From NCBI RefSeq assembly GCF_900101745.1, contig NZ_FNAD01000001.1, positions 310,001 to 374,000 on the forward strand: DNA of 64,000 nt, given 5' to 3'. Shown one piece after another: positions 1 to 9,500 of the stretch (position 1 is its first letter; the number at the start of each line of letters is the position of its first letter). Below the pieces are notes generated by a model. That model did no database searches. It saw only the letters and a program-made list of their open reading frames with translations, and was not told where the DNA came from. The DNA comes from Glycomyces harbinensis. GTDB lineage: Bacteria > Actinomycetota > Actinomycetes > Mycobacteriales > Micromonosporaceae. Made by a program: the position numbers and the translations under genes.

Positions 1-1004
1 GGCAGCCGACCGCCTCGCAGCTGACCGCGCTCAACGCGAGCCAGAACCTCCAGCCGCTCGACGACGCCCCCTGGCTCGACGCGTACAAGCCCGAACTGCG
101 CGACATCACCGGCGTCCTCGACGACACCCGCTACGCCACCCTCATCACCACCCCCGCGGTCGAGGGCGTCTACTACAACAAGGAAGTGTTCGCGGCCAAC
201 GGGATCACCGAGACCCCGACCGACTGGGACTCCTTCCTCCAGACCGCCCGCGACCTCAAGGGCGCCGGCGTGACCCCGTTCCACGAGATGGCCGCCGACC
301 GCTGGGGCACCCAGTGGTGGGTCCAGGTCCAGCTCGCCGACGCCGCGGCCGACGGCCTGTGGGACCGCGTGAACACCCGCGAGGAGCTGTTCACCGACCC
401 GACCATCCAGGGCGCGATCGACACCTACCAGGGATTGATCGAAGAGGGCCTGTTCAACGAGGACATCAAGACCGCGACCTTCGAGGACCAGGGCGCCGCC
501 CTCCTCGCCGGCGACGCCGCGATGGCCGTCCAGGTCAACTCGTTCTTCGGCCAGCTCCAGTCGCTCGCCGACACCGAGGAGCTGAACGAGAAGATCGGCT
601 TCTTCCCCATCTCCCCGTCCGGCAACGTCGGCACCTTCATCCCCGACCAGTCGAACGCGCTGGTGGCCTTCAAGACCGGCGACGCCGACCAGGAGTCCGC
701 GGCCCGCCAACTGCTCTCGTACTGGATGGGCGACGGCTACGAGGACTTCGTGAACGCGCAGTCCACCGTCTCGCTCCAGACCGATGTGGAGACGCCCGCG
801 ACCGTCCCCGAGGCGCTGCTCTCGGTCAGCGACTCGCTCGGCACCTCCGTGGGCTCCATGCAGGCCTCCGCGATCGCCAACCCGGACCTGTACATCTACC
901 TGGCCGACATGATCCAGGGCACGAAGACCCCGGCCGAGGTCGCCGAGGCCACCCAGAGCCAGTTCGACGAACTGGCCAAGGCCCAAGGCGCCGAGGGCTT
1001 CTAA
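1..1004 (+). CDS. ABC transporter sugar-binding protein, 5' truncated
   Basis: This is the C-terminal 333 or so residues of an extracellular family 1 solute-binding protein; the frame is open from base 3 to the stop at 1002-1004, so the signal peptide lies outside the window. The type is recognised from the pattern of a maltose/multiple-sugar binding protein: a PAVEGVYYNKEVF segment, a GxxAM(A/V)VQ segment in the ligand lobe, and an aromatic-rich C-terminal lobe. It would bind an oligosaccharide outside the membrane and hand it to the two permeases that follow. No ATPase gene is in the operon, so a shared MsmK/MsiK-type ATPase elsewhere is inferred. The substrate cannot be read from the sequence. 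Confidence 0.88.
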   Translation, partial: QPTASQLTALNASQNLQPLDDAPWLDAYKPELRDITGVLDDTRYATLITTPAVEGVYYNKEVFAANGITETPTDWDSFLQTARDLKGAGVTPFHEMAADRWGTQWWVQVQLADAAADGLWDRVNTREELFTDPTIQGAIDTYQGLIEEGLFNEDIKTATFEDQGAALLAGDAAMAVQVNSFFGQLQSLADTEELNEKIGFFPISPSGNVGTFIPDQSNALVAFKTGDADQESAARQLLSYWMGDGYEDFVNAQSTVSLQTDVETPATVPEALLSVSDSLGTSVGSMQASAIANPDLYIYLADMIQGTKTPAEVAEATQSQFDELAKAQGAEGF

Positions 1005-1010
1005 CGCGAA

Positions 1011-1041
1011 GCGGGGGCGCCGATCCCTCCGGCGCCCCCGC
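1011..1041 (+). promoter_or_regulatory. GC hairpin between binding-protein and permease genes
   Basis: A perfect 11-bp inverted repeat (GCGGGGGCGCC, nine-base loop, then its complement) begins 6 bases after the binding-protein stop and lies 40 bases before the permease start. No T-run follows. Such hairpins are known to protect the binding-protein transcript or to reduce read-through, so that binding protein is made in excess of permease. The same arrangement recurs after two other binding-protein genes in this window. Confidence 0.6.
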
Positions 1042-1080
1042 CACCACCAGGCCCCGCAACGAAAGGCAAAGGCCGCAATC

Positions 1081-1986
1081 GTGTCAACGAACACCATGCT
1101 CCCGAAGGGCGCGGCGCGCCCCCGGCAGAAGGACCATCCGCTGTGGTTCCTCGTCCCGGCGCTCGTGGTCCTGGTCGTGTTCTTCTTCGTCCCGACCCTG
1201 TTCAACTTCGTCTACGCGTTCACCGACTGGTCGAGCTTCAAGAGCGCCATCAACTTCGCCGGGATCGACAACTTCACGTCGCTGTTCACCAACGGCACGC
1301 TCCTGAACTCCCTCAAGGTCACCCTGGTCTACGCCGTGCTCGTGGCGCTCTTCCAGAACGCCTTCGGCCTCGGCCTCGCGCTCCTCCTCGAACGCGACAC
1401 CCGCGTCAACCGCGCCGTCCGCGTCGCCTTCTTCATCCCGGTCATCATGTCCGCGCTGGCGGTCGGCTACATCTTCCAGGCGCTCCTCAAGCCCGACGGC
1501 GCGCTCAACGGCATCCTCGGCGCCCTCACCGGCGCGGACGTCTCGATCCCGTGGCTCGGGAACACGACCTGGACGATCGTGGTCGTCGCGATCGTCCACG
1601 CCTGGAAGTGGATGGGCCTGTCGATGCTCATCTACCTCGCCGGGCTCAAGACCATCAACGAGGACGTGCTCGAAGCGGCCCGCCTCGACGGCGCGAACCG
1701 CTGGACCATGTTCCGCTCCATCCGCTTCCCGCTCCTGGCGCCCGCGGTGACCTTCAACGTCGCCACCGCCCTGCTCGGCTCCATGAACGGCTTCGACATC
1801 GTCCAGGCCACCACCGAGGGCGGCCCCGGCGGCACCACCGAGCTGCTGAACATCTTCATCTTCCGGACCTTCGGGCAGGGCCTGTTCGCCCAGGCCACCA
1901 CCATGAGCCTCGTGCTGTTCCTGCTCGTGACCATCCTGGCCTTCCCCGTGATCCGGTACCTGCGCAAGCGAGAGGACGTCCTGTGA
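1081..1986 (+). CDS. sugar ABC transporter permease, MalF/UgpA type
   Basis: A 301-residue inner-membrane permease of the binding-protein-dependent family. The GTG start at 1081 is preceded by a GAAAGG-type ribosome site. A cytoplasmic basic N-terminus is followed by six hydrophobic segments, the first around residues 22-42. The EAA loop that docks the ATPase is readable near residues 199-220 (EAARLDGANRW followed by RFPLLAP). Its stop overlaps the GTG start of the next permease by four bases, so the two are translationally coupled. It forms a heterodimeric channel with that product and imports the sugar captured by the upstream binding protein. Confidence 0.92.
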   Translation: MSTNTMLPKGAARPRQKDHPLWFLVPALVVLVVFFFVPTLFNFVYAFTDWSSFKSAINFAGIDNFTSLFTNGTLLNSLKVTLVYAVLVALFQNAFGLGLALLLERDTRVNRAVRVAFFIPVIMSALAVGYIFQALLKPDGALNGILGALTGADVSIPWLGNTTWTIVVVAIVHAWKWMGLSMLIYLAGLKTINEDVLEAARLDGANRWTMFRSIRFPLLAPAVTFNVATALLGSMNGFDIVQATTEGGPGGTTELLNIFIFRTFGQGLFAQATTMSLVLFLLVTILAFPVIRYLRKREDVL

Positions 1987-2864
1987 GCATCACCGCCACC
2001 TCGCCCCGCACGGCGGCCCCGGCCGCCGCGAGGCGCGCCCCCCGCCGCCGCTTCCGCTTCCCGTACCAGCCCGTCGCCGCGATCCTCGTCGCCGTGCTCG
2101 TGCTCGGCGTCCCCTTCTGGCTGGTCATCGCGACCGCCTCGAAGGACCAGGCCGAAGCCCTCGACCCGAACCTCGAAGCGCCCTCGGACTGGCGGCTGCT
2201 CGACAACTTCGCGACCGTCTTCGGCGACGGCCGCATGATGTCGGCCTTCTTCGGGAGCCTCCTGGTGATGGTCCCTGCCGTCGTCGGCGTCCTCGTCCTC
2301 GGCTCCATGGCCGCCTGGATCCTCGGACGCCGCGGCGGGCGCCTCAGCGCCGCGATCTACGCGCTCGCCATCTCCGGCATCGTGCTCCCGCCCGCCGTGG
2401 TCACGATCGTGCTCCTGCTGCGCCAGCTCGGCCTCGCCGGCACCGCGCTCGGCATGATCGGCGTCTACATGGGCATGTACCTGTCCACGGTGATCTTCTT
2501 CGTGACCGGCTTTGTGCGCACCATCCCGCACGAGCTCGAAGAGGCCGCCCGCGTCGACGGCGCCGGCCCGGTGCGCGTGTTCCTGCGCGTCATCCTGCCG
2601 CTGCTCAAGCCGGTGCTCGCCACCGCGACGATCCTGATCTGCCTCTACATCTGGAACGACGTGTTCTACGCGCTGTTCGTGATCGGCGGCCGCATCGACA
2701 CCCTGCCGCTGAACCTGTACCAGGTCGCCAGCGCCGGACTGTATCTCCAGAACTGGCACCTGATCTTCGCCTATATCATCCTCATGAGCCTGCCGCTGCT
2801 GATCACGTTCGTGGTCGCCCAGCGCAGGATCATCTCCGGCATCACGAGCGGTGCGGTCAAATGA
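1983..2864 (+). CDS. sugar ABC transporter permease, MalG/UgpE type
   Basis: A 293-residue partner permease starting at a GTG that overlaps the preceding stop (GTGA). A basic Pro/Arg-rich N-terminus of about 30 residues leads into six membrane segments. The EAA motif is clear near residues 184-205 (ELEEAARVDGAG then ILPLLKP), and the family's C-terminal GITSGAVK ending is intact. It is the second half of the importer channel. The gap of about 20 bases to the LacI gene suggests co-transcription with its regulator. Confidence 0.92.
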   Translation: MSITATSPRTAAPAAARRAPRRRFRFPYQPVAAILVAVLVLGVPFWLVIATASKDQAEALDPNLEAPSDWRLLDNFATVFGDGRMMSAFFGSLLVMVPAVVGVLVLGSMAAWILGRRGGRLSAAIYALAISGIVLPPAVVTIVLLLRQLGLAGTALGMIGVYMGMYLSTVIFFVTGFVRTIPHELEEAARVDGAGPVRVFLRVILPLLKPVLATATILICLYIWNDVFYALFVIGGRIDTLPLNLYQVASAGLYLQNWHLIFAYIILMSLPLLITFVVAQRRIISGITSGAVK

Positions 2865-2883
2865 GCGCCGGCGGAGCGATGCG

Positions 2884-3924
2884 GTGAGCAACAGGAGGGC
2901 GGCGGACCGGTTGGACGAGCGACGCAAGAACCCGACGATCTCGGACGTCGCGCAGCGCGCCGGGGTCTCGGTGCCGACCGTGTCCCGCGTGCTCACCGGC
3001 GCGGCCCGCGTGAGCCCGGGCAAGCGCGAGCTGGTCGAGGCCGCCATCGCCGAACTCGACTTCCGGCCCAGCGCCGCCGCCCGCGTCCTGGTCTCGCGCA
3101 GGTCGCAGACGATCGCCGTGATCGCCGGCAACACCTCCCGGTACGGCTACGCGGAGACCATCCGCGGCATCGAGATCGCCGCGCGCGAAAAGGGCTACAC
3201 GGTCATGATCACCGTGGTCGAGAGCGCCGACGAGGACGAAGTGGACCGTGCCATCTCGGCCACGCTGACGCAGGCGCTGGCCGGCGTGGTGGTCCTGAAG
3301 TTCGACCCGCCCGGTGTGGCGGCGCTGCGCAAGATCCCCGGGAACCTGCCGGTCGTGGCGCTGTCGGGCACGCGCGAGACCGGTGTGCGGCAGGCGGTCC
3401 TGGACGAAGCCGACGCCGCGGAGGAGTTGACGCGGTACCTGCTCGGGTTGGGCCACAAGACGGTCCACCATGTGCGGGTGCCGCCCTCGCGCCGGGTCGA
3501 CGGGCGCACGTCGGGCTGGAAGCGGGCCCTGGTGAACGCGGGCGCGCCGGTCCCGCCGGTGCGGGACGCGACCTGGGACCCCAAGAGCGGTGTGGCGATC
3601 GGTCGCGGTCTCGCGGCCGATCCTGAGGTGACGGCGGTGTTCTGCGGCAACGACGAGATCGCCATGGGCGTCATGCGCGGCATCGTCGAAGCGGGCCTGA
3701 GGGTCCCGCAGGACATCTCGGTGGCCGGGTTCGACGACCACCCGCTCGCCGAGCTGTGGTCGCCGCCGCTGACGACCGCGAAGCAGGACTTCGCCGGATT
3801 GGGCGGCCGCGGATTCCAGCTGCTGCTCCAGGAGATCGACGGCACCGGCGACCGCCGCTACTCGACCGAGCGCCCGGGCCTGGTCCTGCGAGAGAGCACC
3901 GCGGAGCCGAGACCTCGCAGGTAG
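2884..3924 (+). CDS. LacI-family transcriptional regulator
   Basis: A 346-residue repressor. I chose GTG 2884, which has a GGAG eight bases upstream, over an ATG at 2851 inside the permease gene. The N-terminal helix-turn-helix reads TISDVAQRAGVSVPTVSRVL (about residues 15-34), followed by the hinge helix with the AAARVLVSRRSQTIAV junction. The rest is a periplasmic-binding-like effector domain ending in the usual SVAGFDDHPLAELWSPPLTT block. As the last gene of the sugar import operon it probably senses the imported sugar or a derivative and represses this operon. No operator for it is visible in the part of the operon present here. Confidence 0.9.
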   Translation: MSNRRAADRLDERRKNPTISDVAQRAGVSVPTVSRVLTGAARVSPGKRELVEAAIAELDFRPSAAARVLVSRRSQTIAVIAGNTSRYGYAETIRGIEIAAREKGYTVMITVVESADEDEVDRAISATLTQALAGVVVLKFDPPGVAALRKIPGNLPVVALSGTRETGVRQAVLDEADAAEELTRYLLGLGHKTVHHVRVPPSRRVDGRTSGWKRALVNAGAPVPPVRDATWDPKSGVAIGRGLAADPEVTAVFCGNDEIAMGVMRGIVEAGLRVPQDISVAGFDDHPLAELWSPPLTTAKQDFAGLGGRGFQLLLQEIDGTGDRRYSTERPGLVLRESTAEPRPRR

Positions 3925-4790
3925 CTCGGCAGAGATCAGGCCACCAGAGGTCAGGGCGAGGGTCGAGGCCGCACCTGTCCGGGTAGGAGCGGGTGGGCGG
4001 TCGGGGTCACATCCGGCAACGATGGAACGGCACAGGCGAGGCTCAGAGCGCGCGGCCGGGAACGAGCCGGTACTCGGAGGGCTGGAACCAGCGGCGACGA
4101 AGAGGCAGGGACGTGTCGGGTTGGTGGCGGTCCGGTGCGCTGTTTCGTTTGGGGTTCAGGCGGGCATCGACGAAGAGGCGAGAAGTGGCTCGGGGTGGGC
4201 GGTGGCCCCCGGGGTCTGGTCGTGGCCTGGGTCCTGTGAGGCGTAAAGGCTTCCGGTCTGTTTGCAGCGCAAGGTGTCCGGGTGTGGAATGTGAGTGTGT
4301 TGCCCCCGTGTGGGTGTTGCGGGTGGTACCGGTGTGGGGGAGAATTGGGGTACGCACAAGGGTAAGGGATTCGTACAGGCGGCGGCCGGTGTAAGCAGAC
4401 TACGCCAAGCCTCTGGCCGAGAGTCGTTCCTCTGTAGAAGTCCCCGACACTGTCACTCTCCGAGTCGTCTCGGTTGGGTTGGGGGGTGTCGCCCTCGGAG
4501 TGCTATCGGGACCCCGCAGCAGTACGGTGCAGAGCACCGGATCGGGTGGGGGTGTCCTTTCGGCCGGGATCACCTCGAGCGCCGGGAGGCTGGTGTTTTC
4601 AACGAGGCACATACCGTAGGCAAAGGCCCTCTGAAGCGCCACCTGCGATGATCACGACCGGTCGGCATCTGCGCCCGATCCACGCGCACCCCGACCAGTC
4701 CCGACCAACACCCAGCAATCAGCGCGGCAGCAGCACTCCGGTGCAGTCTCCGCACGCCCAACAACTGGGGCACCGGACACCACAGGGCCG
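3925..4790. other. gene-free stretch of 866 bp
   Basis: I find no credible gene between the LacI gene and the minus-strand GTPase operon. The plus strand is noticeably G- and T-rich from about 4090 to 4560, including a GTG-repeated tract at 4270-4340, unlike the C-rich coding sense of the neighbours. Short open frames here lack codon bias and ribosome sites. A small hairpin (GTACG 4350-4354 with CGTAC 4371-4375) is present. The stretch could carry an untranslated RNA or decayed sequence; nothing more can be supported. Confidence 0.5.
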
Positions 4791-6527
4791 TCAGTGCTCG
4801 GTTGGCGGATGCCGAAGCAGCGCATCGAGCGCCTTTGTCTCCTTTTCGCAGTGCGCGATCTCGGCGGCGATCGTCTCGGCCATCGATCCCGGTCGCCGGT
4901 CCTGGAAGTCGTCGCGGACGGCGTCGACCTGGCCGTTCCAGCCCGACCCCGGGCTGTTGAGGACCGCGTCGACCACGGTGTCGGCCGCGGCGCGCAGCTC
5001 GTCCCTGGTGGCGAAGCGCCGTTCCTGCTCCAACTGCCTCTCGCGGCTCTCGTGCCAGGCCTGGAGCGCCGCCGCGCCGCCGGCGAGGATCGCGGGCGCG
5101 GCCTTGGACACGGCGTTCGCCATCGACTGGAGCCCCCGGTTCCCGTCCACCGTGCGGCGCACGTACTCCGTGGTCCGGTACGTCACCCCGCCTTCCGGCG
5201 TCTGGAACCAGGTGTGGTCGCGCACCCTTTCGATCTGCGTGACCTTGCGCGGCACCGAGACCGGCGCCGCCGGAGCCTGCGGGCGCAAGGCCATGCGCTG
5301 GGCCGAGGCGTCCCGCAGCCGCTCTGCCAGTCCACCGACCAGCGCGCTGGTCCTCGCCGCCCGCTCGAGCGCCCGCCCGGTGTCGCGCACGTCCAGAATC
5401 TCCGCCACGAGCTGCCCGGTCTCCCTCCACGCCAGGGCGGTCGACCGTTCCTGCTGGTCGGCCGCGGCCTGCTCGATGAGCGACCGCAGCTGCGCGAACG
5501 ACTGCTCGGTCCACTCCTCGACCACGCGGGTGAAGCGCTCCTGCGCCACCGCGATGCCCCTGCCGCTCTGCTGCTCGCCCAACTCGGCCGCCAGTGCAGC
5601 CATGCGCTGGCGCAGTTGGCTTTCGGCGGCCTTCCTGAGGCTTTCGAGCAGTTCGATGAACTGGTCGTAGCGGACGACTTCGGCCTTGACGGTCGCCTCG
5701 CGCCCGCGCAGTTCCTCGGTCCAGGCGAGGGCCTGGTCCAGGACTCCGGAGGCCGTCGCCGCCCAGAACCGCACGCGGGCCGCTTCGCGGAGCCGTTCGC
5801 GCTGCGGCACCAGTGAGCGCAGTGCCTCGCGCAGCGCGGCGATGCCGTCGAGGTCGCCCAGTTCCCGCAGCTGCTCGACGCGCTCCGCGGTGACCTTGAG
5901 CCCGGAGGGCCCGGCGATGACCGCGTGGACGCTCCCGGCCTCGATCCGGTCGGACAGCTGGGACACGAGGTCGGCGGTCTTCGCCTCCCGCCATGCCGCG
6001 TAGTCCTCCTCATAGTCCGGGTCGGCCCCTTCGTCGGCCTTGCCGATGACGAACCGGATCGCCCCGTCCGGCAGCGGCAGCGGCCGATGCGGGTTGAACC
6101 GCGATCCTGTCACGACACTGAGGAACTCGTCCCGGCCGTCGGTGAGCAGCTGCACTGGCGCGACCATGAGCACGGCGTCGGTGACCAGTAGGGACCGGTC
6201 CGCGTCGGCGCCGAGTCCGGCGGTCCCGGCCCGCATCCCCGGGGTGTCGACGTACCGCAGCGGCCCCGAGTTCACCGCGCGCACTTCGGCGGTCTCCGGT
6301 GCGGCGGAGACGTGGAGCGAGTCGGGGATCGGCGTGCCGTCCTCGACGAGGAGCCGGCGGATCAGCGTGGTCTTCCCGGCGTTGTAGGGCCCGTAGACGG
6401 TGACCACGAGCTGCGGCCGGGCGGCGAACTCGTTCCATGCCGCGTCGGCGTGCGACACGTGGTCCCGGTCGGTGAGCCGCTGGACGCGCTCGCGCACCTG
6501 CTCGCTCCACTGCGCAATGGTCGCCAT
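4791..6527 (-). CDS. dynamin-like / YfjP-type GTPase
   Basis: A 578-residue GTPase. The P-loop GPYNAGKTT lies at residues 46-54, the switch/G3 motif DTPG at 94-97, and a degenerate G4 motif (IGKADEG) near 160. Long alpha-helical stretches follow (about 210-400), and a short Ala-rich hydrophobic segment near residue 490 may contact membrane. The order of a single GTPase head plus helical stalk resembles bacterial dynamin-like or YfjP/Era-like proteins that act at membranes. The start codon lies one base after the stop of the upstream double-GTPase gene, so the two proteins are made together and probably form one complex. Function is inferred only from family and pairing. Confidence 0.8.
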   Translation of the reverse strand: MATIAQWSEQVRERVQRLTDRDHVSHADAAWNEFAARPQLVVTVYGPYNAGKTTLIRRLLVEDGTPIPDSLHVSAAPETAEVRAVNSGPLRYVDTPGMRAGTAGLGADADRSLLVTDAVLMVAPVQLLTDGRDEFLSVVTGSRFNPHRPLPLPDGAIRFVIGKADEGADPDYEEDYAAWREAKTADLVSQLSDRIEAGSVHAVIAGPSGLKVTAERVEQLRELGDLDGIAALREALRSLVPQRERLREAARVRFWAATASGVLDQALAWTEELRGREATVKAEVVRYDQFIELLESLRKAAESQLRQRMAALAAELGEQQSGRGIAVAQERFTRVVEEWTEQSFAQLRSLIEQAAADQQERSTALAWRETGQLVAEILDVRDTGRALERAARTSALVGGLAERLRDASAQRMALRPQAPAAPVSVPRKVTQIERVRDHTWFQTPEGGVTYRTTEYVRRTVDGNRGLQSMANAVSKAAPAILAGGAAALQAWHESRERQLEQERRFATRDELRAAADTVVDAVLNSPGSGWNGQVDAVRDDFQDRRPGSMAETIAAEIAHCEKETKALDALLRHPPTEH

Positions 6528-6528
6528 T

Positions 6529-9500
6529 TCAATCCTTCGGTGTGCGTAGGGCTTTGCGTGCCTTCTCCAACAAGTCCTCGTACTGGGCGATGCGCGCGCC
6601 GTCGACGTCGATCTGTCGCTGCGCCTCTTCGCGCTCGCGCCGCCGCAGATCGGCCCAGGCAGCGAGCGCTCCGGCGTTGCGGTCCAGTTCGGCGATCAGC
6701 TCGGCCGCGGGGCCCGCGTCCTCGCGGCTGGGGTCGAGGAGGCGGTCGACCCACAGCTCGCCGGAGTAGGCGAGTTCGGCGCGCGCCTGCTCGAAGAGCG
6801 GGTCGCGCTTCTTCGCGCGCTTGCGTTCGGCGAGCGGTTCGGCCGCGTCCACGACCCCGGTGACGAGCACGCCGATGGCGCCGCCGATCACGACGCCGGC
6901 GAGCGGGTCCTGGAGGATCCTGCCGACCCTTCCGATCGGGGTGCGCCCGCGCCCCCATTTGAGTCCCGTCATCGAGGCGGGGAACTCGGCGTCGGGCAGC
7001 GCCTCTCGGAACGCCCTGCGCCCGAACTCGGCGCGCATGTTCTCCGTCGAATGCCGGTTCCACTGCCCGATCTGCTCGTCGGTCGCCATGAACCACGCGT
7101 TGACGAGGTCGACCACCGCCGGGTTGCGGGCCCAGTCGCGCAAGGTCTCCGCCTCTTTGCGCGCGGCGGCGACCGGCGCGTTCCTGATCCGGTCGAACCG
7201 CTTCTCCAGGTGCAGGCGCACCGCGCTGCGCAGTTCGGCGATCTGCGCCCACCGTAGATGCGCGGCCGCCGTGACCTGTTGTCTCGCGGTGCGCTCCAAC
7301 AGGTCCAGTTCGCGCACGGTCCGCTCGGCCCGGTGCCGGCGGGCCCGCGCCCCGGCGAGGAGCCCGGCGAGCGAGTGGTGTCCGGTGTGGAGGACCGCGG
7401 CGTCGGGTCCGTTGCGCTCCAGCGCCTTGACCGAGGTCGTGATCGTGCCGAGGACTTCGGCGATGCCGTCCCAGGCGCGGTACGGCGCGATCTGGTCCGG
7501 CCGCGTCAGCAGCATTCCCGAAGGGGCGCTGATCGCGTGGTGGACGCGTTCGGGTGGCACCGTGTGCCCGCGCCGCTTGAGCAGTTCGAGGAAGGCGTCG
7601 CGCTTCTCGCCGATGGCCTTCGCGAACTCGCCCTCGTTGTAGAACGGGTCGGGTCCGATCTCGTCGACGCGGTTGAGCACGAACAGGACCCGGTCGATCC
7701 TCCCTGGTTCCGCCGCGTCGTCGCCGGTCCCCAACACCTCGTCGAGGTCGGTGTTCTCGCCGTGCGCGAAGGTCGGGTTGAGGAGGTAGAGGATCATCGT
7801 GGCGCGCCGGACGGCGGTGAGCGCCGCGGCGGTGTGCTCGCGCGATCCCGACCGCAGCCCCGGAGTGTCCACAAGGGTGAAACCGTCCATCTCCCACCCG
7901 GTGACCTTGTCGGTCAGCGGCTGCGCGGCCACTTCGAGCCCGTCCCCGGGGAGCCGTCCCGCCTCCAGCATCAGGCGTCTGATGAACGAGGTCTTGCCGG
8001 TGCTGTAGTCCCCGCACAGGACGACCGTGGGGTTTCGGTCGGACATGAGGCCCGCCAGTTCGCCTTGCAGCGCAGTGAGTTCCGGGTCCGCGAGCGCTTC
8101 CGCCGCGGCGGCGACCTCGCGCATCCACTTGCGGCCCGCGCCGAGCCTGGGGTGGCGCTGCGCGGTCCTGAACTGCGGCGCCGAACGCAGCCGCAGCAGC
8201 AGGCGCGACATCGAGGAGGGCCGCGGCGTCTTCGCCAGGACCACCTCGCCCTCCTCGCCGTCCGGCCGGAGGAAGTCGGGGTCGTCGCACCAGTCCTCGC
8301 CCAGCCACAGCTGCCCCGACGTGCGCCCCGTCGCCGTCTCGCACGCGGCCACGGCCGCCGCGAGCAGTTCCTGCGGCACCGGCCCGGTCGCCGGCACCTC
8401 GTCCCTCTCGCGCACCAGGAGTTCCCGCAGCCTCGCGACGCGCGATCCGAGCTCGCGGAACTCGACCGCCCGGCGGATGCGGGGGAGCACGGTGGTGTTG
8501 CGCAGCGTCTCCAGCAGCGTGTCGATCTCGTTGTGGACGTCGCGCCGCAGCTTGTCGAACGTGGCGTCGACGCTGAGCCTGGCCTGCGCCACGAGATCGC
8601 CGGTCTTCTCGTCGAACAGGCGCTTGCCGCGCCGCTTGAGCAGCATCCCCGAGATCCGTCCGGCCACGCCCGCCCCGACGAGGAGCACCGGGATCACCAG
8701 CGGGCCGCCCACGGCCAGGGCGCCCACGGCCAGTGTCAGGCCGCCGACGAGCGCAGCCGAGCCGATCACGCCCGACACGTTGCCCACCCCGATGAGCCGC
8801 TTCCCCGCGGCGCCTTCGAGTCTGAGCGTCCGCCGCGTCAGGTCGAGGTCGGCCGCGAGTCCCTTGTCGATGATGTCGAGGTTCTCGCGCAGGAACTCCT
8901 TGATCTTCGCGTTCAAGTCCCGGACGACCGTGTCGAGGTCGAGCGCGCCGTACACCCCGGCCTCGAACGCTGCCTCGCCGATGTCGCTGCGGTCGCGGAT
9001 CGCGGCCTGCACGAGCCGGTAGGCGTTCTCGTTCGCCTCGTCCTGGAGCCCGCCGAGCACGATCTTCAACTGGTGGCGCGCATAGGGTTCGACCCTGCCG
9101 GGGATCGGCGCCGCGGGCCCGGCCCTGCCGCGCAGCTCGTTCATCCGCGCCAGCGCCGGACGCAAGCCGCCCGGATCGCCCGAGGCGGGCAGCCCGAGCA
9201 CTTCGACGGACTGGTCGACCGCGCGCTCGAGGTCCGCCGCGTATGCGCTTGCGGGCCTGACGATCTCGGCGTCGAGCACGTCGGCGGCCTGGTCGAGCGT
9301 GCTGCGCACCTGCCCGCGCAGCATCCCCAGGCGCAGGCCGGCCGCGTCGGTGCGCACCGCCCGCGTCAGCAGCGACTCGAGAGCGGGCACATTGGACCAG
9401 GCGTCGATCTTCGCGGCCCCGTGCATCTTGAGCATCCCGCTGCGGGTGGCGGTGAACGGCCCCGCGTAGGCCTCGCCCGCCCTGGCGAACGCGGCGAACT

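Noticed and set aside
4345-4440. Partial resemblance to a c-di-GMP-I riboswitch (GCACAAGGGTAAGG ... ACGCCAAGCCTCTGGCC).
   Set aside because: The downstream conserved GGTAGCGGGG-like part and a proper closing stem are missing, and no plus-strand gene follows it. Chance similarity is likely.
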